The notes beneath the pieces were generated by a model. The model searched no databases and was not told the DNA's origin. It was given only the letters and a program-made list of their open reading frames with translations. The position numbers and the translations under genes were made by a program. From Paenibacillus sp. (GTDB taxonomy: Bacteria > Bacillota > Bacilli > Paenibacillales > YIM-B00363), in the NCBI RefSeq assembly GCF_031177825.1, contig NZ_JAPSKE010000003.1, positions 62,001-126,000 on the forward strand: a DNA stretch of 64,000 nucleotides, in the 5' to 3' direction. This document shows positions 7,991 to 18,325 of this stretch, one piece after another; positions within the stretch are counted from its first letter, which is position 1; each line of letters starts with the position of its first letter.

Positions 7991-8914
7991 ATGCAAACAC
8001 ACCGGAAAAGCAGAAACCTACGCCGATATATCCCTCTGTACATGATGACGATCCCGGGGCTCGTTTATTTGCTGATTAACAATTACTTGCCTATGCTCGG
8101 ACTTTCGATCGCGTTCAAGGACATGAACTACGCCTTGGGCGTCTGGGGCAGCGATTGGGTCGGGTTTCGAAACTTCGAATATTTGTTCCGAACGAGCGAC
8201 GCCTACGTCATTACGAGAAATACGCTGCTTTACAATGCCGCGTTCATCGCGCTCGGCCTGAGCGTCGCCATGGCGATCGCGATTCTATTGAATGAAATCC
8301 GAAACCGTCTGGCGCATCGATTCTATCAAAGCGTGATCATCCTGCCTCATATGATTTCGATCATCCTCGTCAGTTATCTCGTATACGCGTTGCTAAGCCC
8401 CGAGACGGGCTTCTTGAACAAGACCGTTCTGCCGATGCTCGGCATCGAACCGATCTCTTGGTATTTGGAGCCGGCGTATTGGCCTTATATCCTTACGCTC
8501 GTGCACATTTGGAAGGGAGCGGGCTATTCCTGCATCATCTTCCTGGCCGCCATCATCGGGATCGACCGCGAGTATTACGAGGCGGCCAAGATCGACGGCG
8601 CTTCCAAGTGGATGCAAATTCGAAGCATCACGCTCCCGATGATCATGCCGATCACGATCATGCTGACGCTGCTCGCCATCGGGCGGATCTTCTATTCCGA
8701 CTTCGGTTTATTCTATCAAGTGCCTATGAATTCCGGACCGCTGTACGAAACGACGAACGTCATCGATACCTACGTGTTCCGAGGCCTGATGCAGCTCGGC
8801 GACGTCGGCATGTCGGCCGCCGCAGGATTCTATCAATCGGTGGTCGGGTTCGTCCTCGTCGTCGCGTCGAACGCCATCGTACGGAAAATCGACAAAGACA
8901 GCGCTTTGTATTGA
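7991..8914 (+). CDS. Sugar ABC transporter permease, LplB-like (cluster 1)
   Basis: A 307-residue inner-membrane permease with six predicted helices. It carries the EAA loop that docks the ATPase (YYEAAKIDGASKWMQIRSITLPM). The sequence from LYMMTIPGLVYLLINNYLPM onward matches LplB-type permeases that partner LplA lipoproteins. I chose the ATG at 7991 because GAGGGGAGCG precedes it at a workable distance. The frame is open to 7907, but that would put the terminator-like hairpin inside the gene. It forms the translocation channel with the permease at 8930. No ATPase gene is present in the cluster. Confidence 0.9.
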   Translation: MQTHRKSRNLRRYIPLYMMTIPGLVYLLINNYLPMLGLSIAFKDMNYALGVWGSDWVGFRNFEYLFRTSDAYVITRNTLLYNAAFIALGLSVAMAIAILLNEIRNRLAHRFYQSVIILPHMISIILVSYLVYALLSPETGFLNKTVLPMLGIEPISWYLEPAYWPYILTLVHIWKGAGYSCIIFLAAIIGIDREYYEAAKIDGASKWMQIRSITLPMIMPITIMLTLLAIGRIFYSDFGLFYQVPMNSGPLYETTNVIDTYVFRGLMQLGDVGMSAAAGFYQSVVGFVLVVASNAIVRKIDKDSALY

Positions 8915-8929
8915 TCGGGAGGGATTATA

Positions 8930-9814
8930 TTGACCAAAGAATATTTCGGCTGGAGGCTGACGGCGCATCTCGCGCTCGGCGGATTCGCGATCTCTTGCCT
9001 CTTGCCGTTCCTGTTGCTGTTCGCGGCGTCCGTCACGGACGACAGCGCCATCGTCGCGCATGGATACACCTTCTTCCCGGAGAAATTCAGTCTAGGCGCC
9101 TACGAATATCTATACCAGCATTCCGCATTGATATTCCGAGCGTACGGCGTCACGATTCTAGTTACAGTCGTAGGTACGATCGCAAGCTTAGCGATGACTT
9201 CGATGCTGGCGTACCCGTTGTCCCGCAAAGATTTGCCAGGCGGTCCGGCGTTGTCGTTCATCGTGTTTTTCACCTTGCTGTTCAACGGCGGGCTGGTGCC
9301 GACTTATATGGTGTATACGCAAGTGCTCGATATCCGCGACACGCTCTGGGCGCAGCTCGTTCCATGGCTGCTCATGAACGGCTTTAACGTGCTCCTGATG
9401 CGGGCCTTCTTCGTCAACTCCGTGCCGACGGCGGTCATCGAATCCGCGAGCATCGACCGCGCCGGAGAATGGACGATCTATTCCCGAATCGTGCTGCCGC
9501 TGTCGCTGCCGATTCTGGCGACGATCGGCTTGTTCCAAGCGCTCGCGTTCTGGAACGATTGGAACAACGGATTGGTGTTTATTCATAATCCGGAGCTGTT
9601 GAACCTGCAAAACTTGTTGAACCGGATCATGAGCAACATCGAGTTTCTAACGATGAACAGCAACTTGGGCACCGGCGAGACGATCGCCCAGCTGCCTAGG
9701 GAGACGTTCCGCATGGCGATCGCCGTGATCGGCATCGTTCCGGTGATTCTGGTGTATCCGTTCTTCCAAAGATACTTCGTCAAAGGATTGACGATCGGCG
9801 CCGTGAAAGGCTGA
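8930..9814 (+). CDS. Carbohydrate ABC transporter permease, LplC/YtcP-like (cluster 1)
   Basis: A 294-residue permease with six predicted helices, starting at TTG 8930 behind GGGAGGG and 15 bases after the LplB-like gene. The EAA loop (IESASIDRAGEWTIYSRIVLPLSLP) and the C-terminal FFQRYFVKGLTIGAVKG signature place it in the LplC/YtcP group. It is the second half of the importer channel. The tight spacing shows co-translation with its partner. Confidence 0.92.
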   Translation: MTKEYFGWRLTAHLALGGFAISCLLPFLLLFAASVTDDSAIVAHGYTFFPEKFSLGAYEYLYQHSALIFRAYGVTILVTVVGTIASLAMTSMLAYPLSRKDLPGGPALSFIVFFTLLFNGGLVPTYMVYTQVLDIRDTLWAQLVPWLLMNGFNVLLMRAFFVNSVPTAVIESASIDRAGEWTIYSRIVLPLSLPILATIGLFQALAFWNDWNNGLVFIHNPELLNLQNLLNRIMSNIEFLTMNSNLGTGETIAQLPRETFRMAIAVIGIVPVILVYPFFQRYFVKGLTIGAVKG

Positions 9815-9839
9815 TCCGTTCGGACATGGAGGGGATTCG

Positions 9840-12365
9840 ATGATTGGGAACTGGCATGCGATCGTAGCTACGCCGCTAATGGAGCTGAAGATCAAATTCA
9901 AAATTTCGAAGAAAGCCGGCTTTACGCTCGATATCGCGACGGAACCGCTGGCGATTCCGATCGCGATCGATTCGCTGGCCGTGAACGGGAACGAGCTGCG
10001 CGGCGTCGGGAAAGCGTTCTGGAAGCCGGGCGAGAGCATCGTCGCGGAGCTGGCGTTCGAGGATGACCGATTCGCCGGAGCGCTTTACTTGCCGGGACTG
10101 GGGAAGCTGCCGTTGGAAGGCGCCCGCGGTCAAGGTCCATCGTTATCGGAGGCGTTGGTCGAGCGGATCGAGCCTTACCGGAGATCGGGCGTAAGCGAGC
10201 GGAAGGACGAAGACATTCGGGACGCGGTGGAGGCGCTGCTGTCGCGCCTGACGCTGGAGGAGAAGGTCGGGCAGATGTTCCAGGTTCCGGCGTCGCACTT
10301 CTCGTTCGGCGGCGCGGTGATGACGGATCCGCCGGAGAAGCTGATCGCGGAAGGAAGAGCGGGTTCCGTGCTCGGCGCCTTCGACGCGAATCGCGTCTTC
10401 GAGCTGCAGAAGATCGCCGTCGAACAATCGCCGCACGGCATCCCGCTGCTCTTCAACGCGGACGTTATCCACGGTTCGCAGACGATCTTTCCGATTCCGC
10501 TCGCCTGGTCTTGCAGCTGGGATCTCGAAGCGATTCGGGAAGCGTGCGCGATCGCGGCGAAGGAGGCGAGCGCGTCGGGCACGGTCTATAATCACGGCCC
10601 GATGATCGATATTAGCCGGGACCCGCGCTGGGGACGCGTGTCCGAAGGCGCCGGCGAGGATCCGTACCTGGGTTCCCTGATCGCGAAAGCGCAAGTGGAA
10701 GGCTTCCAAGGCGACTCCCTATTCGATCCGGAGACGATCGTCGCCTGCTTGAAGCACTTCGTCGGATACGGCGCCGCGGAGGGCGGACGAGACTACAATA
10801 CGGTCGATCTATCCGAAGCGACGCTGCGCAACGTATATTTGCCCCCGTTCCAAGCGGGGCTTCGGGCTGGGGCGGGGTCGGTGATGAACGGCTTCAATCT
10901 GTACCAAGGCGTGCCGGCGGCGGCGAACGCCGCGCTCATGAAGGAGCTGCTGCGCGACGAGCTTGGCTTCGACGGCGTCTTGATCTCGGATTACGGCGCG
11001 GTAGAGGAGATCGTCGTTCACGGCCATGCCGAGGACGCGTCGGATGCGGCGAAGAAAGCGGTCGACGCCGGGATGGATATCGAGATGGCGACCCGATCCT
11101 TCGAATGCTTGCCGCGGCTCGTGAGGGAAGGGAAGCTTTCCGAAGGGCAGATCGACGATGCCGTCCGGCGCATCCTCACCCTCAAATACAAGCTGGGGCT
11201 CATGGACGATCCGTTCCGTTACATTCGGCCGGAGGCGGAAGCGCAATGGCACTTCCATCCGGATCACGTGAAGGCCAGCCTGGAGCTTGCGCGCAAGTCG
11301 ATCGTGCTGCTTAAGAACGACGGAACGCTGCCGCTGTCGAAGGGCCGAGGGAAGGTTGCGCTCATCGGGCCGTTCGCGGACAGCAGAGACTTGCTGGGGC
11401 CGTGGCAATTTACTCGATACGGGCTGGAGACGGTCACGCTGTACGAAGGGCTGCGGGAGAAGGGCTATTCCGATGAGAGCCTGTTGTTTGCGCCGGGCTG
11501 CGGCGTGAACGGTAGAATCGAAGGCGGGATCGAAGAAGCGGTGAGACAGGCGGAACGGTCGGATCTGGTCATCCTGGCGCTCGGCGAGAGCAGCGATATG
11601 TCCGGGGAAGCCGCTTCCCGCATGAGCATCGAGCTGCCCGAGGCGCAGCTGCGGTTAATGGAAGCCGTCGCCGCGACCGGCAAGCCGATCGCGCTCGTGC
11701 TGACGAACGGCCGGCCGCTCGCATTGGCGCGAGTCGAACGACACGCGAACGCCATTCTGGAGACGTGGTTCCTCGGCTCGCAGGCGGGACGCGCGATCGC
11801 CGACGCGCTGACGGGAGAGATCAATCCGTCCGGCAAGCTGACGATGAGCTTTCCGGCGCATACGGGCCAAATCCCGGTTTATTACAATCACTTCCGCACC
11901 GGCAGGCCGTTAACGGAAGCGAACCGGGATCAGAAGTTCCTCTCCAAATATTTGGACGGTCCGAACGAGCCGCTGTACCCTTTCGGCTTCGGGTTAAGCT
12001 ACACCCGCTTCGAATATTCGGAGATCGCGCTGGACCGGGATTCCTTCGCCGTCGGCGAAGAACTGTCGGTGTCCGTAACGGTCGCGAACGCCGGCCGGGT
12101 CGCGGGGGAAGAAATCGTACAGTTGTACATTCAGGATCGCTGCGGCAGCATCGTTCGCCCGGTGAAGGAGCTGAAGGGGTTCCGCAAGGAGCGGCTCGCA
12201 GCGGGCGAAAGCCGGGAGATCGTATTCCGGATTACGGTCGAAGATCTGACTTTCTGGACGCCTAGCGCCGGATATACGGCGGAGCCGGGCGCGTTCGTCG
12301 CGTTCATAGGGTCGAACAGCAGAGACGTGCAGTCGGCGGAATTTCGATTCGTCGGCGGCGAATAA
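9840..12365 (+). CDS. Glycoside hydrolase family 3, beta-glucosidase/xylosidase type, with extra N-terminal domain
   Basis: An 841-residue GH3 enzyme without a signal peptide, so probably cytoplasmic and acting on imported oligosaccharides. Residues 1-115 form an unrecognised beta-rich domain. The catalytic barrel follows, with [20 protein letters not shown] and the KHF motif in CLKHFVGYG. The nucleophile is D384 in VLISDYGA. The second GH3 domain starts near residue 480 ([13 protein letters not shown]) and an Fn3-like domain lies near 740-835. Family members cleave terminal beta-glucose or beta-xylose; which one is not decidable here. It follows the permeases by 25 bases and is clearly in the operon. 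Confidence 0.92.
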   Translation: MIGNWHAIVATPLMELKIKFKISKKAGFTLDIATEPLAIPIAIDSLAVNGNELRGVGKAFWKPGESIVAELAFEDDRFAGALYLPGLGKLPLEGARGQGPSLSEALVERIEPYRRSGVSERKDEDIRDAVEALLSRLTLEEKVGQMFQVPASHFSFGGAVMTDPPEKLIAEGRAGSVLGAFDANRVFELQKIAVEQSPHGIPLLFNADVIHGSQTIFPIPLAWSCSWDLEAIREACAIAAKEASASGTVYNHGPMIDISRDPRWGRVSEGAGEDPYLGSLIAKAQVEGFQGDSLFDPETIVACLKHFVGYGAAEGGRDYNTVDLSEATLRNVYLPPFQAGLRAGAGSVMNGFNLYQGVPAAANAALMKELLRDELGFDGVLISDYGAVEEIVVHGHAEDASDAAKKAVDAGMDIEMATRSFECLPRLVREGKLSEGQIDDAVRRILTLKYKLGLMDDPFRYIRPEAEAQWHFHPDHVKASLELARKSIVLLKNDGTLPLSKGRGKVALIGPFADSRDLLGPWQFTRYGLETVTLYEGLREKGYSDESLLFAPGCGVNGRIEGGIEEAVRQAERSDLVILALGESSDMSGEAASRMSIELPEAQLRLMEAVAATGKPIALVLTNGRPLALARVERHANAILETWFLGSQAGRAIADALTGEINPSGKLTMSFPAHTGQIPVYYNHFRTGRPLTEANRDQKFLSKYLDGPNEPLYPFGFGLSYTRFEYSEIALDRDSFAVGEELSVSVTVANAGRVAGEEIVQLYIQDRCGSIVRPVKELKGFRKERLAAGESREIVFRITVEDLTFWTPSAGYTAEPGAFVAFIGSNSRDVQSAEFRFVGGE

Positions 12366-12382
12366 CGGGGAGGAAACCGAAA

Positions 12383-14644
12383 GTGAGTGAACAGCGGGAC
12401 ATCAAGCGATTGATCGCGTTAATGACTTTGGAAGAAAAGGCGAGCCTCTGTACCGGGCGCGATACATGGCATACGCAAGGCATCGAACGGCTGGGCATCC
12501 CGTCCGTCATGATGACGGACGGTCCGCACGGCCTGCGGAAGCAGCGGGCGGCAACCGATCATCTCGGCTTGTTCGACAGCGTGCCGGCCACCTGCTTCCC
12601 GTCGGCGGCGGGCGTCGCGAGCTCTTGGAACCGGGAGCTGATCGAAGCGATGGGCCGGGCGCTCGGCGAGGAATCCCAAGCGGAAAACGTGGCGGTGCTG
12701 CTCGGCCCGGGGGCCAATATCAAGCGTTCGCCGCTGTGCGGGCGAAATTTCGAGTACTTTTCCGAGGATCCGTACTTGTCTTCGGAGATGGCCGCCTACC
12801 ATATCATGGGCGTGCAGAGCCAAGGCGTCGGCGCTTCGCTGAAGCATTATGCCGCCAACAATCAGGAACACCGCCGGATGACCTCGGATTCCGTCGTCGA
12901 CGAGCGAACGCTGCGCGAAATCTACTTGGCGAGCTTCGAGGGGGCGGTGAAGAAGGCGCAGCCGTGGACGGTGATGTGCGCGTACAACAAAGTCAACGGT
13001 ACGTACGCGGCCGAGAATGAATGGCTTCTGACGGACGTGCTGAAGAACGAATGGGGCCACGAAGGGTTCGTCGTCTCGGACTGGGGCGCGGTGAACGATC
13101 GGGTCGCGAGCTTGGCGGCGGGCTTGGAGCTCGAGATGCCTCACGAAGGCGAAGGCGCGCGACGTATCGTCGATGCCGTGAAGGACGGACGATTGGCCGA
13201 AGAGACGTTGGATGCTGCCGTGGAACGACTGCTGACCGTCGTGTTCCGAGCCGTCGATCGGCGGAAGCGGGACGCATCTTACGACCCTGACGCGCATCAT
13301 CGGTTGGCCCGACAAGTCGCGGTCGAGAGCATGGTGCTGTTGAAGAACGAGGATGCTGTTCTGCCGCTTCCCCGCGGCGAGCGCATCGCCGTGATCGGGG
13401 AGTTGGCCGCGGTCCCGCGCTATCAAGGCAGCGGCAGCTCTCAGATTCAACCGACCCGGCTGGACGATATCGTCGAGGAGCTGTCCGCTTCGGCGGGGCC
13501 GGACGCTCGAGTCGTCTATTCGCAAGGCTACAGGCTAAGCGGGGACGACGTCGACGAAGCGTTGACGGCGGAAGCGCTGCGGGCGTCGGGGGAAGCGTCG
13601 GTCGCGGTCGTCTTCGCCGGACTGCCGAAGCGGTACGAGTCGGAAGGCTTCGACCGGGGGCATATGCGCATGCCGGCCAATCAGATCGCGCTGATCGAGG
13701 CGGTGGCGGCCGTTCAGCCGAATCTCGTCGTCGTGCTCTGTAACGGAGCACCGATCGAGATGCCGTGGCTCGGGAAAGCCAAAGCCGTGCTGGAGGCGTA
13801 TTTGGGCGGCCAAGCGCTCGGAGGAGCGGTCGCGGACCTGTTGTTCGGCGACGCGAATCCATCGGGGAAGCTCGCCGAGACGTTCCCGGTCCAACTGAGC
13901 GATAACCCGTCCTACTTGAACTTCCCGGGCGAAGGCGATCGGGTCGAATACCGAGAAGGGCTGTTCGTCGGCTATCGCTATTACGACAAGAAACAGCTGA
14001 AGCCGCTGTTTCCGTTCGGTCATGGCCTCAGCTATACGACCTTCGCGTATTCGGGGCTATCGGTGGATCGGAAGGAGCTCACCGATCGAGACGCGCTGCA
14101 CGTGTCAGTGAACGTGAAGAACACCGGAGAGCGCGCCGGCAAGGAAGTCGTGCAGCTCTATGTCCGGGACGTCGAGAGCAGCGTCATTCGACCGCTCAAG
14201 GAGCTTAGAGGGTTCGAGAAGGTGTCGCTCGCGCCGGGCGAAGAGAAGACGGTCGTCTTCCGGTTAGATATGCGGAGCTTCGCCTATTACGACGTCGACG
14301 AGAAGCGGTGGACGGTGGAGACGGGGGACTTCGACATCATGATCGGCCGGTCGTCGCAAGCGATCGAGCTGACCGAGACGGTGACCGTCCGCTCCACGGA
14401 CGTCCGCAAGCTGGTCTATCACCGCAACTCGACCGTGGCCGACTTGCTGCGGACGGAGCGCGGCGCCGCCTTCGTCCGGAAGCTGCGCGAGCTGCTGCCG
14501 TTCGGCGCCGCCGCGGGGGAAGAGCATAAGGAGATGCTGGAGGCCTTCAAACAGAGCGTGCCGCTTCGCGGGCTCGTCTCGCTCAGCGGCGGACGATTTA
14601 CCGAGCGCGACTTGTCGGAGCTGCTCGCGCATCTGAACGAGTGA
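12383..14644 (+). CDS. Glycoside hydrolase family 3, beta-glucosidase type
   Basis: A second GH3 enzyme of 753 residues, starting at GTG 12383 behind GGGGAGGAAA. It lacks the extra N-terminal domain of its neighbour and begins directly with the barrel ([29 protein letters not shown]). The nucleophile is D233 in FVVSDWGAV. The second domain begins near 315, an Fn3-like domain lies at about 575-650, and a helical tail (about 660-753) ends the protein. This layout is that of clostridial and Paenibacillus cytoplasmic beta-glucosidases. Two different GH3 enzymes side by side suggest a substrate with more than one linkage or residue type. Confidence 0.93.
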   Translation: MSEQRDIKRLIALMTLEEKASLCTGRDTWHTQGIERLGIPSVMMTDGPHGLRKQRAATDHLGLFDSVPATCFPSAAGVASSWNRELIEAMGRALGEESQAENVAVLLGPGANIKRSPLCGRNFEYFSEDPYLSSEMAAYHIMGVQSQGVGASLKHYAANNQEHRRMTSDSVVDERTLREIYLASFEGAVKKAQPWTVMCAYNKVNGTYAAENEWLLTDVLKNEWGHEGFVVSDWGAVNDRVASLAAGLELEMPHEGEGARRIVDAVKDGRLAEETLDAAVERLLTVVFRAVDRRKRDASYDPDAHHRLARQVAVESMVLLKNEDAVLPLPRGERIAVIGELAAVPRYQGSGSSQIQPTRLDDIVEELSASAGPDARVVYSQGYRLSGDDVDEALTAEALRASGEASVAVVFAGLPKRYESEGFDRGHMRMPANQIALIEAVAAVQPNLVVVLCNGAPIEMPWLGKAKAVLEAYLGGQALGGAVADLLFGDANPSGKLAETFPVQLSDNPSYLNFPGEGDRVEYREGLFVGYRYYDKKQLKPLFPFGHGLSYTTFAYSGLSVDRKELTDRDALHVSVNVKNTGERAGKEVVQLYVRDVESSVIRPLKELRGFEKVSLAPGEEKTVVFRLDMRSFAYYDVDEKRWTVETGDFDIMIGRSSQAIELTETVTVRSTDVRKLVYHRNSTVADLLRTERGAAFVRKLRELLPFGAAAGEEHKEMLEAFKQSVPLRGLVSLSGGRFTERDLSELLAHLNE

Positions 14645-14672
14645 CGGGCACCCGAGGGAGAGGAGGGGCGCC

Positions 14673-15599
14673 ATGGGTTATTTCGTTAGGCGGAAGATGA
14701 TGCAGAGCTGGGCGGCGGTCCGGAAGGAAGACGAAGCCCGGATCGCCCGGCAGACGCCGACGCCGGGCGTGGCGGCGGACGCGAACCTCGCGTACGTCGA
14801 CGACGGCGATCCGATGCATCTGCTGGATGTGTACTACCCTAGCGGAACGACGGGGCTCTTGCCGACGATCGTGGACATTCACGGGGGCGGCTGGATGCAC
14901 GGCGATAAGGACCTTCATAAGCATTACGGGTTATCCTTGGCCGCGCGCGGCTTCGCCGTCGTAAATACGAGTTACCGCCTGCTGCCGCGCACCGACTTGC
15001 GCGGGCAGGTGCAGGATATTTTCGCCGTGCTCCATTGGTTGGAGCGGCACGGCGCCGAGCATCATTGCGATCTTAGCCGCTTCTATATTTGCGGCGATTC
15101 GGCCGGCGGCCACTTGACAGGGCTGACCGCCTGCGTGCAGCTCAGCCGCGAACTGCAAGCGGCCTACGGCGTACGGCCGGCCGGGCTAGAGATCAAGGCG
15201 ATCGGGATCGGGCACGGCATGTGCGAGCTGTCGGATTTCCAACGCGTCAGTAGAGCCTTGGGCGCCGGGGATAAGCTCTACAAAGAAATGTATAAAATGT
15301 TTTTCGGCAGAAAGCCGGAGCGCGCCGCGTGGTACGGAAAGGCCAGCTTTACGGAAACCGCCGAAGGACTGCGTCCGCCCCCCGTTTTCCTCGTCAGCAG
15401 CGAAGTCGATCCGCTGCACAAAGCGCACTCGGCGAGGCTGGCGGCGTATCTGAAGGAGCGGAATCTCCCGTATCGCACGAAATTTTGGACGAAGGCGCAG
15501 GGCGAGCATCTCGGTCATGTGTTCCATGTCTCCAATCCGGAGTGGCCGGAGAGCCAAGAGACGAACCGGGAGATGCTGTCCTTCTTCTTACAATATTAA
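14673..15599 (+). CDS. Alpha/beta hydrolase, esterase/lipase (HSL or acetyl-esterase type)
   Basis: A 308-residue alpha/beta hydrolase. The oxyanion motif HGGGW appears near residue 70. The nucleophile is S143 in GDSAGG, an acid lies in SSEVDPL, and a histidine in EHLGHVFHV. No signal peptide is seen. In a cluster of glycosidases the likely job is removal of acetyl or other ester groups from imported sugars, which is inference from position. Its ATG at 14673 follows GAGGAGGGGCGCC, and it sits 28 bases after the GH3 gene. A general lipase/esterase is the alternative. Confidence 0.85.
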   Translation: MGYFVRRKMMQSWAAVRKEDEARIARQTPTPGVAADANLAYVDDGDPMHLLDVYYPSGTTGLLPTIVDIHGGGWMHGDKDLHKHYGLSLAARGFAVVNTSYRLLPRTDLRGQVQDIFAVLHWLERHGAEHHCDLSRFYICGDSAGGHLTGLTACVQLSRELQAAYGVRPAGLEIKAIGIGHGMCELSDFQRVSRALGAGDKLYKEMYKMFFGRKPERAAWYGKASFTETAEGLRPPPVFLVSSEVDPLHKAHSARLAAYLKERNLPYRTKFWTKAQGEHLGHVFHVSNPEWPESQETNREMLSFFLQY

Positions 15600-15611
15600 G
15601 GAGGGATTCGA

Positions 15612-17555
15612 TTGACCGCCCTAAGCTTCATCTACCCGCAGCCGCGAAGCTTTGTTCCCCTAGAAGGCTCGTCCGCGCTATCCGCCCGTTTCATCGTTCG
15701 CCCGAGCGGGGGCGAGGCCGAGCGGCTGGCGGACGTCGTAGACGTCGAACGGCGCTGTACCGCGGCCGCCGCCGGATGGCTTGCGGAAGGCCTTATCTCC
15801 GAGACCGCGACGGTCGTGAAGCTGGAGCATAAGCCGGGGCTTCACCCGCAAGGCTATGCGCTCGAGTGGAGCGCATCCGGACTTCGGATCGCGTTCGGCG
15901 CGGAAGCCGGCCTGCATTACGCGCTCGTGACGTTCGAGCAATTGGCGAAGCGGCAAGGTCCCGAATGGGAACACTTCCGGATCGAGGACGAACCGGATTT
16001 CCCGGTGCGGGGCGCGATGCTCGACATCGGACGGAACAAAATCCCGAAGCCGGAGACGCTCTACGCGCTCGTCGACCGATTGGCCGAGCTGAAGATCAAT
16101 CATCTTCAGCTGTACATGGAAGGCTTCTGCTTCGATTACGAAAAGTACGCCGCGTCCTTCCCCGAGGCCACGCCGATCCGCGCGGCCGAATTTCGCGAGC
16201 TGGATTCGTACGCGAAGAAGCGGTATATCGACCTCGTGCCGAACCAGAATTGTCTCGGCCATATGGGACCTTGGCTCGCGAAGCCCGAGTTTCGAGATTT
16301 GGCCGAGCATCCCGACGGCATCCCGACTCCGATTCCGCTGCCGTTCGCCCTGCCGCCGACGACGATGAACCCGGCGGACGAACGTTCCGCGGCGCTCGCG
16401 AACGATTTGTTCGACGAGCTGCTGCCGAACTTCTCTTCCGCATATGTAAATATTAACCTGGACGAGCCGTTCGGCCTCGGTACGGGGAGGAGCCGAGCGG
16501 AAGCCGAACGCATCGGCGTCGGCGAGCTGTATCTCGCTTACGCGGAGCGGATGTTCGAGGCGGTGCGTCGCCACGGCAAGAAGCCCTTGCTGTGGGGCGA
16601 CGTGCTCGCGCGCCATCCCGAGCTGCTGACGCGGCTGCCGGCCGACGTCACCGTGCTGCATTGGAATTACGACGCGCCTGTCCCGTTCGAGCCTCATTGC
16701 AGGCGCCTTCGGGAGAGCGGCGTTCGGTATTACGTATGCCCCGGGACGAGCAGTTGGAATTCCATCGGGGGACGCACGGACAATATGCTCGGGAATATCG
16801 CCGACGCGGCGAGGGCGGGCAAGGCGTACGGGGCGGACGGTCTGATCGTGACCGACTGGGGCGACGGCGGACATTGGCAGTCGCCGGCCGTCAGCTACCC
16901 TGGATTCGCCTACGCGGCCGGCGTAAGCTGGCAGACGGAGGCGAATCTGCATCGGCCGGAGGCGCTTGCCGATCATGTATCGTCGCGAATGCTGTCGGAC
17001 CGAAGCGGGATCGGCGGCTCCTTCCTGCTGGAGCTGGGCCGCTACTATCATCTCGAGCGGAGCACGTTGGACAATATGACGTATACGCATTACTTGCTCG
17101 GCCGCGGATACGCCGATCGAGCGAAGCTGGAGCAAGACGCCTCGATCATGATCCAAGTATTGGAATGGATCGGAGGCAGCGGTACGCCTTTCCGCGTGGA
17201 TTATCGGTACGCAGAGATGGAGCTGTGGCTGCAAGCGCGCGCCGAGGAGCTGCGCCGGCTCGACCTCGTCGGACTGGACGCCGAGCCTCAGAAGGACGAA
17301 CTCGCGAACGCGCTCCGCCTCGTCGAGCTCGGCGCCGGACTTCATCGGTACATCTACATGCAGGATTTGCCGGACAAGGCGGCCGAGATCGCGTGGCTCG
17401 AACGGCTTCGCGCGCTGTTGGAGAAGACGATCGCGGAGTTCGCGCGGCTGTGGCTGGCGCGCAACCGCGCAGGCGGGCTGGCCGCCAGCATGGCGCCGTT
17501 CGAGAAGCTGCTCGGCCAGCTCGGGGAACGGCTTCGTGCGCTGGAAGAAGGATAA
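15612..17555 (+). CDS. GH20-like glycoside hydrolase (beta-N-acetylhexosaminidase family)
   Basis: A 647-residue cytoplasmic protein starting at TTG 15612 behind AAGGAGGG. An N-terminal zincin-like domain (about 1-125) is followed by a barrel opening with RGAMLDIGRNKIPKPETL. The acidic pair that GH20 enzymes use for substrate-assisted catalysis is D284-E285 in NINLDEPFG. The usual context is GGDE, so two glycines are replaced by N and L. A conserved-looking NQNCLGHMG loop lies near residue 213. It closes the cluster-1 operon. It may act on a hexosaminide, or on a different sugar given the altered motif. Assignment to the GH20 superfamily is good; the exact activity is open. Confidence 0.78.
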   Translation: MTALSFIYPQPRSFVPLEGSSALSARFIVRPSGGEAERLADVVDVERRCTAAAAGWLAEGLISETATVVKLEHKPGLHPQGYALEWSASGLRIAFGAEAGLHYALVTFEQLAKRQGPEWEHFRIEDEPDFPVRGAMLDIGRNKIPKPETLYALVDRLAELKINHLQLYMEGFCFDYEKYAASFPEATPIRAAEFRELDSYAKKRYIDLVPNQNCLGHMGPWLAKPEFRDLAEHPDGIPTPIPLPFALPPTTMNPADERSAALANDLFDELLPNFSSAYVNINLDEPFGLGTGRSRAEAERIGVGELYLAYAERMFEAVRRHGKKPLLWGDVLARHPELLTRLPADVTVLHWNYDAPVPFEPHCRRLRESGVRYYVCPGTSSWNSIGGRTDNMLGNIADAARAGKAYGADGLIVTDWGDGGHWQSPAVSYPGFAYAAGVSWQTEANLHRPEALADHVSSRMLSDRSGIGGSFLLELGRYYHLERSTLDNMTYTHYLLGRGYADRAKLEQDASIMIQVLEWIGGSGTPFRVDYRYAEMELWLQARAEELRRLDLVGLDAEPQKDELANALRLVELGAGLHRYIYMQDLPDKAAEIAWLERLRALLEKTIAEFARLWLARNRAGGLAASMAPFEKLLGQLGERLRALEEG

Positions 17556-17661
17556 CGCGAGGGGCGTCCGTCCGTTGGGAAAATTTCCGGGTGAATGCGC
17601 TCGAACCGGGACATACTGAATGGTATCGCAAACTCCCCGTTCGAAAGGATGGAATCACCCT

Positions 17662-18039
17662 ATGCGCGAGCCGACGATCCGGCTGCAATTCCGCAATCAT
17701 GAAGCGGCGTACGATGCGTTCGAAACGCTGCAGGAGCTCGGGTACCGGCCGGAGCTCGCCTCCGACGACTGCGGCCCCGAGCTCGACATTCATATCGAAA
17801 ATACCGACGTTCAATCCGCGCTCGAAATCGCGCACGCGTTCGGCGGCCACCTGCTGGAGCGCGGCGCCAAGCGGCCGGAGCGGATCGACTTCGATCCGAA
17901 CGACGTCTCCATCCCGGCGCATGCCGTGACGGAGGATTTCTCCGAGCGGTACATGAGCGGCGCGAGCGACGACTTCCTCGGCGACGAATACGACGTCGTG
18001 CGCGAGATGCAGGAGGGCTACCGCGACAGCGTGCACTGA
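17662..18039 (+). CDS. Conserved hypothetical protein
   Basis: A 125-residue soluble, acidic protein (REPTIRLQFRNHEAAYDAFE at the start). I do not recognise a characterised family. The first 75 residues look like an alpha-beta ferredoxin-like fold with a repeated helix (AAYDAFETLQELGY, SALEIAHAFGGHLLE). The ATG at 17662 has GAAAGGATGG about 10 bases upstream; an in-frame start at 17620 has no RBS. It is separate from the glycan operon by about 100 bases and ends at the terminator at 18061. Confidence 0.75.
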   Translation: MREPTIRLQFRNHEAAYDAFETLQELGYRPELASDDCGPELDIHIENTDVQSALEIAHAFGGHLLERGAKRPERIDFDPNDVSIPAHAVTEDFSERYMSGASDDFLGDEYDVVREMQEGYRDSVH

Positions 18040-18060
18040 ACCCGGGCCGCGAACGAAACA

Positions 18061-18100
18061 AGGCCGCTTCCTCGATCGATGCGAGGGGCGGCCTTTCGTT
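18061..18100 (+). terminator. Rho-independent terminator
   Basis: AGGCCGCTTCCTCG pairs with CGAGGGGCGGCCT over a 6-7 base loop and is followed by TTCGTTT. It ends the gene at 17662. The palindrome array starts 21 bases further on, so it is separate from this terminator. Confidence 0.8.
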
Positions 18101-18120
18101 TACGGTTCGCAAGGCTTTGG

Positions 18121-18313
18121 AATAAGGAACACGATTGTTCCCTATTTTCGCCGCGAAAAGCCAGAAAGGGAGAATAGGGAACAGGGAAGTTCCCTATCGA
18201 CCGTGGAAACGGGCCGAAACGTCCTTTTCCAGTGAAATAGGGAAGATTGTTGTTCGCTATTCGTGCAAATCACTGGGCTGTAACGAAAATAGGGAAGTTT
18301 GCTGTTCTCTATG
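18121..18313. repeat. Array of four phased 26-bp palindromes (array A)
   Basis: Four imperfect palindromes lie at 18121-18146, 18173-18198, 18236-18261 and 18288-18313. The consensus is AATARGGAACA, 4-base loop, TGTTCYCTATT. Start-to-start steps are 52, 63 and 52 bp, so the spacers are 26, 37 and 26. The whole 193-bp plan is repeated at 28701-28893 with other spacer sequences. The array fills most of the gap between a plus-strand gene with its own terminator and the 3' end of the minus-strand DHH gene. No open reading frame or T tract explains it. Confidence 0.9.
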
Positions 18314-18325
18314 TAAGAGGCCGAG

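Noticed and set aside
18121..18313. CRISPR array reading of the palindrome arrays
   Set aside because: Spaced 26-bp repeats look superficially CRISPR-like. However, the units vary, are full palindromes, number only four, have spacers fixed at 26, 37 and 26 in both loci, and no cas gene is near.
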